The notes below the pieces were generated by a model that did not search any database, was not told where the DNA came from, and saw nothing but the letters and a program-made list of their open reading frames with translations. DNA of 30,548 nucleotides. It comes from an uncultured Clostridium sp. (GTDB taxonomy: Bacteria > Bacillota > Clostridia > TANB77 > CAG-465). Numbering within the stretch: position 1 is the first letter of the stretch; each line of letters begins with the position of its first letter. The translations under genes were made by a program, and so were the position numbers. Positions 6,724 to 15,642 of the stretch are shown here, in pieces. The stretch spans positions 1-30,548 of the forward strand of contig USJA01000001.1 in NCBI GenBank assembly GCA_900554875.1. The letters are read 5' to 3'.

Positions 6724-8499
6724 TTATTTTACTTCTTTTTCATATACATTTTCATTTGAATTTCTATAACTTCCACCTGATTTTTTAGAAAACAAACTAA
6801 ATGAATTTTTCTTTTTAGGTGTCTTATATGAATTTCTAGGACTTGAGCTTCCTCCAATAGGATATATGGCATTTATTATCTTTAATAAATCAGATCTAAA
6901 TTCATCTGTAAATGTAGAAAATTTATTTGTATATTTATATAGCATTTCTATATATTTTGTGTAATTTTCTTGATCAAATGGTAATATATAGTATGGAATT
7001 GTAGCAGAATTAAATAATTCATCAAACATTTTTAAATCATAGCTTGTATATGTAGCAATTCCATCAATAATATCTTTTGCTGTTAAAGTACATCTTACGT
7101 GTTTGTTTATTATTATTCTTATTTTATTCATCGGAACGCCATGAGATTTTAGTTCTCTTAAGAACATTGTAGTTTGAGATATATTTAAAACATTCATATC
7201 CTGAACTAGATATATTTCTTGACAAAGCCTAAAGAAATCATATGGTGTTGTAAAATCTGTATCAATTAATACAACATTATTATTTTGCATTATTGTATCT
7301 ACAGCAACACTTGCATTATATTGTTTTCTATCATCACCAGGCATTCCTGTATATACACTTAATTTTTCATATATAAGTGGTTCATTTAATCCGTTTGATG
7401 CATATTTTAAACTTTCTGCTGCAATTGCTCTTTTCCCTTCATTGTCATAAGTGTATATTGTATATGTATCTCTTTTTCTTGTAACATCACATATTGCAGT
7501 TTTTATACCATTTCTTGCAAGATATGTACCTATACCATTTATACAAAATGTTGTTCCAGATTTTGGAGCACCAACAAAGCATACTATTTTCTTGTAATCC
7601 TTTGGAACTTCAAATACATTTTTTACAACTTCTTTTTCTATTACCTTAGTTACAACTGGTGCAGGCGTTGGAACCTTTTGAACTACTATTTTTTCAATAA
7701 TTTCAGGTTCTTTTTTTATTTGTATCGCATTTGCATCTTTTTCAACGATTTTCTTTTGTGGCTTTACACGTTCATTCTTTTTTTCAACAGTTGTTTCAAC
7801 ATTTGGTTGTTGTTCAACTTCAACTGTCTGAGTAGCCACTCCAAGACTTTTATATTTTTCATTGTTAAATGCTAAGTATTGTTTAACATCAGCTGGTAAA
7901 AAATTAGTAATAACTTTTAATTGTTCATCTGTATACTGAGCTGCTATTCTATCAAATATTTCGTTATATTTATCTGGAACACCATTTTGATTTCTATAAT
8001 ATGATATTATTCTCTGAATTTCTATTTCTGATACTTCAGCAGCGTTATATATGTTTTCACCGGCCATTTTATCATAATACTTCTTAACATCTTTCTTTTG
8101 AAATGGTCTATTAATTCCAGCAGCAACTTTTCCCTTTGTCCTATCTTGACCTGTTAGAACTGTATATATTCCAAGGTTAAATAATTTAGCTAAGAAATCA
8201 TCACCTAATTTTCTTCTATCTGATGCAACGTACACAATATTTTTTGCATCATAAACATCTGTCATAGCATCAATGTTCTTAAATAAATAGTCATCAATTT
8301 GTGCATAATTATTTGTAGGAAATTTTTCCAACTCTTCAAGAACAACTGCTCTATCATATTCACCAGTTGATAACTCTTGAATAAACTGCTTAAAATAATA
8401 CACATTTTTATATTCTATTTTCTCTTGATACTTCTGCTGATAAAACTCAGCAATTCCTTTAGCTGTATCATCATTATTTATACCAAAAAGTATTTTCAT
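6724..8499 (-). CDS. CpaE/TadZ-like protein with receiver-like N-terminus and defective P-loop
   Basis: The order of parts in this 591-residue protein fits CpaE/TadZ localisation factors. There is an alpha/beta N-terminal region (about 1-150) like an atypical receiver domain, a helical stretch, a charged Pro/Val/Lys linker (about 225-300), a MinD/SIMIBI-type domain (about 304-530) and a basic Ser-rich tail. The P-loop reads G-A-P-K-S-G-T-T at 310-317: the glycines and threonines are there, but the lysine that should precede the last Thr is replaced by Thr. The Walker B strand VVLIDTD (409-415) is kept. TadZ-family proteins are known to have atypical Walker motifs, so reduced or altered ATP use is plausible. 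It sits in a separate operon from the main tad genes, between the small membrane protein and the GGDEF-like protein. Confidence 0.8.
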   Translation of the reverse strand: MKILFGINNDDTAKGIAEFYQQKYQEKIEYKNVYYFKQFIQELSTGEYDRAVVLEELEKFPTNNYAQIDDYLFKNIDAMTDVYDAKNIVYVASDRRKLGDDFLAKLFNLGIYTVLTGQDRTKGKVAAGINRPFQKKDVKKYYDKMAGENIYNAAEVSEIEIQRIISYYRNQNGVPDKYNEIFDRIAAQYTDEQLKVITNFLPADVKQYLAFNNEKYKSLGVATQTVEVEQQPNVETTVEKKNERVKPQKKIVEKDANAIQIKKEPEIIEKIVVQKVPTPAPVVTKVIEKEVVKNVFEVPKDYKKIVCFVGAPKSGTTFCINGIGTYLARNGIKTAICDVTRKRDTYTIYTYDNEGKRAIAAESLKYASNGLNEPLIYEKLSVYTGMPGDDRKQYNASVAVDTIMQNNNVVLIDTDFTTPYDFFRLCQEIYLVQDMNVLNISQTTMFLRELKSHGVPMNKIRIIINKHVRCTLTAKDIIDGIATYTSYDLKMFDELFNSATIPYYILPFDQENYTKYIEMLYKYTNKFSTFTDEFRSDLLKIINAIYPIGGSSSPRNSYKTPKKKNSFSLFSKKSGGSYRNSNENVYEKEVK

Positions 8500-8533
8500 A
8501 TTTCTCTCCTCTTAATTTTCATACGTTCATTTA

Positions 8534-8872
8534 TTATTTCATTATCAAAAATGCATATAAAAGTGGTAAACATTGTATAATAACCATAAAAATAGCTATA
8601 CCAATTAACAAACGTCTACCTAATATTTTATGTTCTAAAACTTCTGAACCAACAACATAAAATTGATACAAGGCATATATAAATACAAGTGTTACAACAG
8701 GCCATGAATATTTTTGTAAAAATATAAGTACCTTCATTGTCCCATCCATAATTTGATCATTTGTAAAAGTTTCTTCAGCCCCAAAAACAAAATTTGAAAC
8801 AATAGCAGAAACAATTGAAATAACCAAACATATTATAACTAATTTTTTATACCCAATACTTTTATACTCCAT
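8534..8872 (-). CDS. Small membrane protein with VirB2/TrbC-like topology
   Basis: This 112-residue protein has an N-terminal hydrophobic segment (about 10-30) ending in VFGAEE, which could be a signal peptide cut after Ala32. A short polar stretch follows, then two transmembrane segments (about 55-75 and 86-110) separated by the charged loop GSEVLEHKILGRR. Signal sequence plus two helices at this size is the layout of VirB2/TrbC pilins of type IV secretion. I cannot confirm family membership by sequence, and a generic small membrane protein is the alternative. The ATG follows GAGGT. It is the first gene of the operon with the CpaE-like and GGDEF-like genes, so it could be a membrane partner of the CpaE-like protein. 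Confidence 0.7.
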   Translation of the reverse strand: MEYKSIGYKKLVIICLVISIVSAIVSNFVFGAEETFTNDQIMDGTMKVLIFLQKYSWPVVTLVFIYALYQFYVVGSEVLEHKILGRRLLIGIAIFMVIIQCLPLLYAFLIMK

Positions 8873-8913
8873 TTTTTACCTCACATTTATTATAATTTTC
8901 TCTATACCATATA

Positions 8914-8942
8914 ATTTTACTATAAAAGTAATAAAATATCAA
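8914..8942 (-). promoter_or_regulatory. Promoter of the CpaE-like/GGDEF-like operon
   Basis: On the minus strand TTGATA (8937-8942), a 17-base spacer and TAAAAT (8914-8919) stand 42 bases before the start at 8872. Each box differs from consensus at one position. Confidence 0.75.
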
Positions 8943-9037
8943 GACATAATAACAAACTCTTTCAAAAAAATAGAAAACAATAAAATATAATAAAATATAA
9001 CAAAATAAATTAAAACAAAAAAATAAAGGCAAAAAAA

Positions 9038-9063
9038 TCTCCTCATCAATTAAGATGAGGAGA
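9038..9063 (-). terminator. Intrinsic terminator of the LRR/Pro-Thr surface gene
   Basis: A perfect 10-bp stem (9038-9047 with 9054-9063) has a 6-base loop and is followed on the minus strand by seven T (9037-9031). It starts 5 bases past the stop codon. Confidence 0.95.
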
Positions 9064-9068
9064 ACAAT

Positions 9069-10289
9069 TTAAAATTGTCTTTTTTTTCTTCTTACTACAG
9101 TAGTGGCTATAGCAGATAGAAGAAGTAATATTATACAAGGATCATTAAAATCCCTTCTTGAATCCCCTGTTTCAACTACCTTGCCAGAAACACTTGAACT
9201 ACTTCCGCTACCATTATCACTTGGTGTAGGTGTTGGTGTTGGTGCAGGTGTCGGATCAGTTGGATCTGTCGGAACAGTCGGATCTGTCGGATCAGTTGGA
9301 TCTGTCGGAACAGTCGGATCTGTCGGAACAGTTGGCTCTGTTGGGACAGTTGGTTCTGTTGGATCAGTTGGATCAGTTGGTTCAGTTGGCTCTGTTGGAA
9401 CAGTTGGCTCTGTCGGTTCAGTTGGTTCTGTCGGGACAGTTGGCTCTGTCGGTTCAGTTGGTTCTGTCGGTTCAGTTGGTTCTGTCGGAACTGTTGGATC
9501 TGTCGGAACTGTTGGTTCTGTTGGAACTGTTGGCTCTGTTGGAACTACTGGTTCTGTTGGAACTGTTGGTTCTGTTGGAACTGTTGGTTCTGTCGGAACA
9601 GTTGGTTCTGTTGGAACTACTGGCTCTGTTGGAACAGTTGGTTCTGTTGGCTCAGTTGGTTCTGTTGGAACAATAGTCTTCTGATTAGTAGCCCAATACT
9701 CAAACCAGCTTGATAGTTGGCTTGGTAGTTTTGCCTCAAATTCTTCGATAGATAAATAGTTTTTTTCAAAGCCAGTCCAATAGCCATACATTTTTTTATC
9801 AAGTTTATGGAAATTTTTCATATCAGGTAGACTTGTTAAATTATTATTAGTAAGATCCAATGATTCAAGAAAGTCATTCATTCCAATAATAGCATCAATA
9901 TTTTCAATTGCACTATCAGATACCCAAAGGTTTTGTAATTTCAAACCATTCAAGCCATCAAGAGTCTTTAATTTGCTACAATCAATAATAGTAACAGCTT
10001 TCAGATTATGGCATAGACTTAAGCCTTGTAAGCTTTTTATTCCATATTCTGACTCACTATCAATAAAATGATTATATTCAAATAGATCCAACGAATTTAA
10101 TTCTGACTGTGATATTTTACCATCCTTGTCGCTATCTGCAACTTTTACAAGTTCCTTATATAGAACTTCATCTGGAATATCTTTTTGTGTAATTATCCGG
10201 TCTTCTGCTTCGTTAGAAGCTGAAACAGGAATTACTCCAATAGCCATAACCATAACGATTGTTAAAATAACTGATAATAATTTCTTCAT
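9069..10289 (-). CDS. Secreted EF-hand/LRR surface protein with Pro-Thr stalk and sorting-like tail
   Basis: Residues 1-25 are a signal peptide (MKKLLSV...PVSA). An EF-hand-like loop D-S-D-K-D-G-K-I-S-Q-S-E sits at about 52-63. Three or four leucine-rich-repeat-like strands (LKTLDGLNGLKLQNLWV, LESLDLTNNNLTSLP) occupy about 85-165. From about 207 to 350 a stalk of PTEP, PTVP and PTDP triplets carries the domain away from the membrane. The end is KVVETGD, a hydrophobic segment and RRKKRQF, the form of a sortase signal, although the usual LPxTG is reduced to V-E-T-G. It is probably exposed on the wall as an adhesin or ligand-binding protein, and no partner is visible. It has its own consensus promoter, structured leader and terminator, so it is regulated independently of the tad-like operon it follows. 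Confidence 0.88.
   Translation of the reverse strand: MKKLLSVILTIVMVMAIGVIPVSASNEAEDRIITQKDIPDEVLYKELVKVADSDKDGKISQSELNSLDLFEYNHFIDSESEYGIKSLQGLSLCHNLKAVTIIDCSKLKTLDGLNGLKLQNLWVSDSAIENIDAIIGMNDFLESLDLTNNNLTSLPDMKNFHKLDKKMYGYWTGFEKNYLSIEEFEAKLPSQLSSWFEYWATNQKTIVPTEPTEPTEPTVPTEPVVPTEPTVPTEPTVPTEPTVPTEPVVPTEPTVPTEPTVPTDPTVPTEPTEPTEPTEPTEPTVPTEPTEPTEPTVPTEPTEPTDPTDPTEPTVPTEPTVPTDPTVPTDPTDPTDPTVPTDPTDPTPAPTPTPTPSDNGSGSSSSVSGKVVETGDSRRDFNDPCIILLLLSAIATTVVRRKKRQF
9242..9668 (-). repeat. In-frame tandem repeat encoding (P-T-E/V/D-P) stalk
   Basis: About 430 bases of 9-base (three-codon) units are arranged in higher-order 18-27-base blocks, and several are identical at the DNA level. The units keep reading frame, so length change by slippage or recombination would alter stalk length without breaking the gene. 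TEP units dominate the N-terminal side and TDP units the C-terminal side. Confidence 0.95.
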
Positions 10290-10294
10290 ATAAA

Positions 10295-10366
10295 TTCTCC
10301 TTTTTTATAAGTATAAATTAAAAATGTATTTACGGAGATCCACTACTCTCCGTATTGTTGGAGAGC
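10295..10366 (-). promoter_or_regulatory. 5' leader with mutually exclusive hairpins that can mask the RBS
   Basis: In transcript order the leader contains CTCTCC (10365-10360), ACGGAGAG (10353-10346), TCTCCGT (10338-10332) and the ribosome site GGAGAA (10300-10295). Element 1 can pair with 2 (6 bp), 2 with 3 (7 bp), and 3 with the ribosome site (5 bp). Pairing 2-3 leaves the ribosome site free, while 1-2 frees element 3 to cover it. It does not match a riboswitch class I know. Confidence 0.45.
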
Positions 10367-10388
10367 AATTAAGATTACTCATATCTTA

Positions 10389-10417
10389 ATTATAGCATTT
10401 TATGTATATCTTGTCAA
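10389..10417 (-). promoter_or_regulatory. Perfect consensus promoter of the LRR/Pro-Thr surface gene
   Basis: TTGACA (10412-10417), a 17-base spacer and TATAAT (10389-10394) with an extended TGC motif are read on the minus strand. The expected start is near 10382, giving a leader of about 93 bases. Confidence 0.9.
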
Positions 10418-10459
10418 TACTTTTTCCATATTTTTCAAGCTTTTACCAAAAAATAGCAA

Positions 10460-10487
10460 AAAATATCAGGCTTTCGCCTGATATTTT
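10460..10487 (-). terminator. Terminator of the long tad-like/surface operon
   Basis: A perfect 12-bp stem (10460-10471 with 10476-10487) is closed by a GAAA tetraloop when read on the minus strand and followed by a T-rich tail. It lies 12 bases after the last gene. Confidence 0.95.
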
Positions 10488-10499
10488 AATATATATTTA

Positions 10500-13400
10500 T
10501 TAGTCAAAATCATTTGCCGCTCTATTATCTAAATCAAATAATGCAACTGTACCTTTTACATCTCCATACTTAGCATTAGAATTTGTATCATTTACAGTCC
10601 AAGTTCCCTTTTCTAACTGAATACTTAAATCATCTGCTTTTTTTCCAGGTGTACTAAATCCAAGATATCCTTCATAATCCCATTGAGTAGTATTGGTATT
10701 TGGATCTGCTTTTTTATCATTAGAATTATAACTAATCTTGTTTTCTTTTCCATTGGAACTTTCACAACTAACAATTTCAAATTTAACTCCAACATAACCA
10801 TCTGTTAATGGTTTTGAAACATTTGATCCCTCTACAGCGATGGTTGAATTTGGTAATTTAAACTCACCATACCAAGATTGTATAAAATTGTTGTCTGACG
10901 AACTCATCATCTTACTACTTAAAACAAAATAATCGCTACTTCCAACTGTAAGTGGTTCTAACTGACTTGACATTGTATCAAGATTTGAAGTTACCCCTGA
11001 ATTTGATTTTGTCCTATATCCATCATTTGGTTTGAAATAAATTGTATAATTGCTTCCAACAAATTTTGTATATTTTCCTGAAGAATTTTTATAGTATAAA
11101 TTAATATTTGGTTTATACGTTTTACCATCTTTTGAAATATAATAGTATTTTGGTGTAATTCTTACTTCTTTTTTTGGACTATTTGCATCGTTTAAGTCTT
11201 CCTTTGATTTATCAAAGAAACCGCTTGTTTTTAAATCAAAGCTTATTCTATACCCCATTTTAGGTGCATTTACATATGATATATTTGTATTTTTATATGG
11301 TCCAAGTGGAAGTATTGTTTTTGCAGCAGCTGACGAAGAAATTGTAAGCCCTTCTCTGTCTTCCAAAGTATTCACATCACTTGAATATATACTATATTTT
11401 TTTACTCCAGAAAAATATTCAATTCCAGTTAAATCATTTACACCTTGTTCATTTTTCCTAAACACTGATTTAAAATCAATATCTGAACAATCCGTAACTT
11501 TAAAATCATAAATTCTTCCTAAGTTTGTAACTTCATTATCGCTCTTAGCAAAATAATAAGCATCATTATACATTGTTGAATCACTATATGCTCGTGCATC
11601 ATGAACCTTGTAATCAGTATAATTTATTCCGCTTTCACAGTAGTTTCTCTTTACTGGGAAAGTCTCATATTGTCCGTTTCTATTAACTTTAAAACTATCA
11701 TTATTTTTTAAGCCAATATATGTATATTCATTAGCAGAAGTAATTAGATTTTTTGATTCTCTATTTAAAACTTCCTGTTTTAGCCAATTACTATTTTCAA
11801 TAGGCATATTATTTGACGAAGCTACTAAAGATATTTTTCTTGTGTCACTTGTATTTTCATTTGTACTATTTTGATTTATGTTACCACTGACTGTGTTTCC
11901 AGCTTTTGCCTTGAATTCTTTCGTATCCTTACTTAATACAATAACTGTACCATATGGAATTTCCTCTCCAACGTTTTTAGTTATTTCTTGAATTTGACCA
12001 CCACTTGTAAATGAATATAATTTTTCATAATTTGTATCATTAGTCTTTACTACATTTATATCAAAAATTAAGTAATACTTATCTATATATTCAGTATATT
12101 TATGATTTTTGTATGCATCACCTGTTGGCTCACTAATTTTAAGAGTAAAGTCTGCATTTTTCTGAATCACTGATGTATTATTTGTTCCAACTGAATGGTC
12201 AACAATTCCACTAGATTCGACTTTAACCTTTTCAACTTTAATTGGGTTATATACAATTACCTTAGATTCATTCTTCGTATTTGTAGAAATTTTAGAACCT
12301 GAATAACTATTAGTTAAAACATTGTATTTTTGATAATTTGCTGTAATTTTTGGTATTCGAAGTCCATTATATCTATTTTCAGGTACTTTATAACCAGTCT
12401 CAAAATCATTTTTTTCAGTCTTTTTCTCTGCAGTAGTCTTCAAATCGGATTTTGAAGGGAAGTTCTTAACTTCCTTATATTTATTCAATTCTGCATTTAT
12501 AGAATCTACATTTTTAGCTGTAAATTCCTTTGTCGAATTTCCCTCTAGTAACGTCCACTTATCATTTGCACCCCCAAATATTTTTCCTACATCACCACTA
12601 TTATTGCTAATATTACCAGAAATTAACTTGTTTACATCAAAATTTTTAGCCTTGTATTTAAGAACATTTCCTTCTATTTTATATTCGTATTTTAAAGTTA
12701 TAAATTTAACTTTATTTGCAATTAAATATGGTGTTATATTCTCATTCGTTGGAGTATATTGCATTTGACAATCATCTGTTTTTGAACCATCAGATACTGT
12801 TTTAATTCCACTTTCAGGTGTATTCCCACCTCCATCTGGATTATCAGGATCATCCGGTGGAATATTCACCTTTTTATACTTGAACTCTATTACTGTGACC
12901 TTACTTGTATCTCCAGCTGTTATATTAACTGTATCCTTAATATTACTCTTAGCCTTAGACAAATTCTTATGTGCCTCTTCATATGATGTACTTGTACTAA
13001 CTTTTACTCCTGTAAGCTCATAATATTTTGCCCTATCTACTATTGTAAGATATCTACTAACAATTAATTTGTCTCCTGAATCCACCTCATAATACTCAGG
13101 ATAAACTGAACTATGCTTATTATTTGATGAAAATTTATTATTTTTTAATTCTTCAAGATTTCCACTACCACCTCTATCTAATACTTCTGAGTCATTATGA
13201 CCTATGTCATTTCCTTTTTCATCAATATGTCTTACATATACTTTTGAATTTGTGTTAACCACATTTTTTGGTAGTAAAAGAATATTGTCATAATAGTTTA
13301 AAAATGACATTTCTTCCTGTCCACCGTGGTCCATGTAGCCCAAATCTTTTTGCCCAGTTCTCTTCTTCATTTGGTACTAACTGTGTATTTTCTGCGGCTG

Positions 13401-14133
13401 TTAAAAAACCAACCTCTTTGATTTCATTGGATCCATTTTTATCATAAACCGAACGTTCATTACTGTTATACCAATTAGGATAAACCTCACCATAATAATA
13501 ACCTATTGGTTCTGAAATATAATATTTATAATATTTTTCCCCTTCAACGTTACTCGTCCCCAATTTATTTTTTATTTCTTTAATATAATTTTTTGAAATC
13601 TGATTTTCATTTAAAGATGCATATTTTCTTCCTTGTACAACTTGTCTAATTGTTTCCCTTCTTTCATATCTTGTGAACTCCACGTACTTAATTTTGTCAA
13701 AGTCTTTTTTATCTAATCCTGAGACATTGGTTTTAGAGTTTGTTCCATCTATACTGCCTTTTTTGTACCCATAATTGCCTCCAGACGTATATTTAGAAAA
13801 GGGTGCTGTGTGAACAACATATGAATATGATCTGATTGTCCCATTAGTCCAATCTCCTCCTCTTATACTATCTCCAAATGGCTTTACAAATTGGTGACTA
13901 GCATCTACATATTTCCACTCTATTTCACCAGTTACTCTTCTACCAGCGTTAACCCATGGTTCCCAACTTCCTCTATATGCACCTATACTTGATATAAACA
14001 CAATATCACCAGTTGTATTATCTTTTGTAGCATGTATTTCTATATCCTTTGCAAATATATATGTATTACATGTTAGGAAAAGAAAAACAAAGGATATTAA
14101 TATAAGTAATCCTTTTTTTAAATGTTTTTTCAT
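10500..14133 (-). pseudogene. Large secreted surface protein, interrupted by one frameshift
   Basis: Two overlapping reading frames together encode a protein of roughly 1200 residues. The 5' part (14133-13288) starts with a signal peptide (LLILISFVFLFL...IFA) behind GGAGG. The 3' part (open from 13370) has no ribosome site at its first ATG and no signal peptide, so it is a continuation. Removing one base in the overlap restores one frame. Candidates are an A5 run (minus strand, 13351-13347) or a T5 run (13304-13300). The second part opens with a MucBP-like module (VYVRHIDEKGN to VIEFKYKK, about 13250-12870), a Pro/Gly/Asp linker, and then long beta-rich sequence with no recognised domain, no transmembrane tail and no sorting signal. 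It is the last gene of the tad-like operon, so it may be surface cargo or a filament-associated adhesin. Whether it is truly broken or a sequencing error cannot be told here. Confidence 0.75.
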
Positions 14134-14148
14134 TTTTTCCTCCTTTCA

Positions 14149-15609
14149 TTAAAATTCTAATTTAATACTTCCTGCAATCCAATTCTTTATTGAACCATTT
14201 GAAATGCTAAGGTTTAAATCTTCATCCATTGATTCTCCCATTGGTACATCTAAGATCATTTTTGAAGTGTTAGTGTCATATTGAGTTTCAAGCTCTAAAT
14301 CATCGCCAAAAAATAAATTTTTGTCTGTATAGCAACCTGAAAAATCAACTTCAACTATAGTCCTTACTCTGTAATTTCTTCCATCGTAATATACTGCTGG
14401 TAAAGCTACTTTTGCGTTTCCTTTTAAAACAATTTTATTATCTTTTACATATTGTACATACTCTTTTACTTTTTCTTTGTCAACTCCATATAACATATAT
14501 GGTAAAATGTCAGCTGCAAACTTATCAGTATTTATTGTTGTGTAATCAACATTTAATATTGTGTTGAAATATTGTTCAACATAATTAGAAATCTGAAAAT
14601 AAAATTCTTTCTTTTCTGAATACACACTTTTTGCATTTTCATAACTATTTTTATCATAAATATAGTCTTCCTTTTCATACACACTCTTATCTACATCAGA
14701 TAATGTATATGGATACTGATCTTTATTTGAAGGCATTTTATCTTCATTTATATTTACTTTTGCATCTTCTATTGTTATTGTGTTGTATTTTACAAGGAAG
14801 TTTGAAATAATTTCATTCATTTGTCCTTTAAATATTTTTGAATCACCATTTATTTTCTTTTTATTTATAGTGATTATCTCGTTTGCAATCATATCTTCTA
14901 TTGCAATTTTTTCATCAGGTTTGTATTTGTCTATATCTTTTACTTTAAGATCAATTGCTGAATTTACTTCTTTTTCAAGTATCTTTGTTTTTGCATTTAC
15001 AAAATAACGTATTACCTCAATATATGTGGCTTTTTCATCTGCGTTATCTTTTGTTACATCTGCCTCTCCTATTATTCCTCTATATTTTGCGTATTCAACC
15101 CACATTGCATTATTGTAATTTTCTTCGGGTTCTCCAGCAAATCCTGATATATCGTTTGTGTTAAATACAGTTGCAAGTACCATTTTAACAGCTTCTGATT
15201 TTGTTATACTCTCTCCAGTTTTTGCACTTTGGTTATCATAAACTTTATCAAAGCCATAATTTTTCATTGTTTCTTCTAAGCCAAAATATGGTTTGTATTT
15301 GTTATATTTTACTAATGATACAATACCAAATATAGCTAGTCCAACTAATATAACTAATGCAACAAGAATTACAATTGTAATTCTTGACTTTATTGCTTTT
15401 TTATCTAGTTTTTTCTTTTCTTTTTTATTTCCGGGTTCTTTGCTCTTTTGATATGATGGTATAATTTTCTTTTGCTCTACTTGCTTTTTTTCTTCTTTTG
15501 GCTCATTTGTTTTATTTGTATCTTCATTTACGTTATCTATACTATTTGTAGTCTTTTGAACCTTTTTCTCCTTTTTTGTCTTAATTTTATCATCCTGGTT
15601 TTCTTTCAT
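14149..15609 (-). CDS. Membrane-anchored protein with SLH-like extracellular region
   Basis: This 486-residue protein has a long Lys/Glu/Asn-rich cytosolic head (1-72), one transmembrane helix (about 77-99) and an external region. Residues about 110-275 resemble degenerate S-layer-homology repeats: ITKSEAVKMVLATVF, then WVEYAKYRGIIGEADV, then ATYIEVIRYF, with the spacing of SLH helices. The remainder is beta-rich and unrecognised. SLH modules usually bind secondary wall polymers, so the protein may tie the membrane-bound apparatus to the wall. The cytosolic head could contact other components. The gene is 33 bases behind the Cys-containing pilin-like gene and 15 before the large surface gene. 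The SLH reading is tentative. Confidence 0.7.
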   Translation of the reverse strand: MKENQDDKIKTKKEKKVQKTTNSIDNVNEDTNKTNEPKEEKKQVEQKKIIPSYQKSKEPGNKKEKKKLDKKAIKSRITIVILVALVILVGLAIFGIVSLVKYNKYKPYFGLEETMKNYGFDKVYDNQSAKTGESITKSEAVKMVLATVFNTNDISGFAGEPEENYNNAMWVEYAKYRGIIGEADVTKDNADEKATYIEVIRYFVNAKTKILEKEVNSAIDLKVKDIDKYKPDEKIAIEDMIANEIITINKKKINGDSKIFKGQMNEIISNFLVKYNTITIEDAKVNINEDKMPSNKDQYPYTLSDVDKSVYEKEDYIYDKNSYENAKSVYSEKKEFYFQISNYVEQYFNTILNVDYTTINTDKFAADILPYMLYGVDKEKVKEYVQYVKDNKIVLKGNAKVALPAVYYDGRNYRVRTIVEVDFSGCYTDKNLFFGDDLELETQYDTNTSKMILDVPMGESMDEDLNLSISNGSIKNWIAGSIKLEF

Positions 15610-15642
15610 TTACTTCACCCCTTATATATTTTATACAACACA

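Noticed and set aside
940..8580. Plus-strand open frames opposite the housekeeping and CpaE-like genes
   Set aside because: They lie antisense to genes with clear family motifs, lack ribosome sites and show low-complexity Phe/Leu/Ser translations typical of AT-rich antisense frames.
9242..9668. Regular repeats that could be mistaken for a CRISPR array
   Set aside because: Units are contiguous, without unique spacers, in frame and inside a secreted-protein gene with signal peptide and tail.
9103..9684. Plus-strand open frames rich in Gly-Ser-Val and Leu-Glu across the repeat array
   Set aside because: They are shadows of the Pro-Thr repeat: a 9-base repeat leaves other frames open. There is no ribosome site and composition follows the minus-strand gene.
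13288..13370. Two separate genes at 10500-13370 and 13288-14133
   Set aside because: The downstream frame has no ribosome site and no signal peptide, and the frames overlap by 83 bases. One frameshifted gene is a better explanation.
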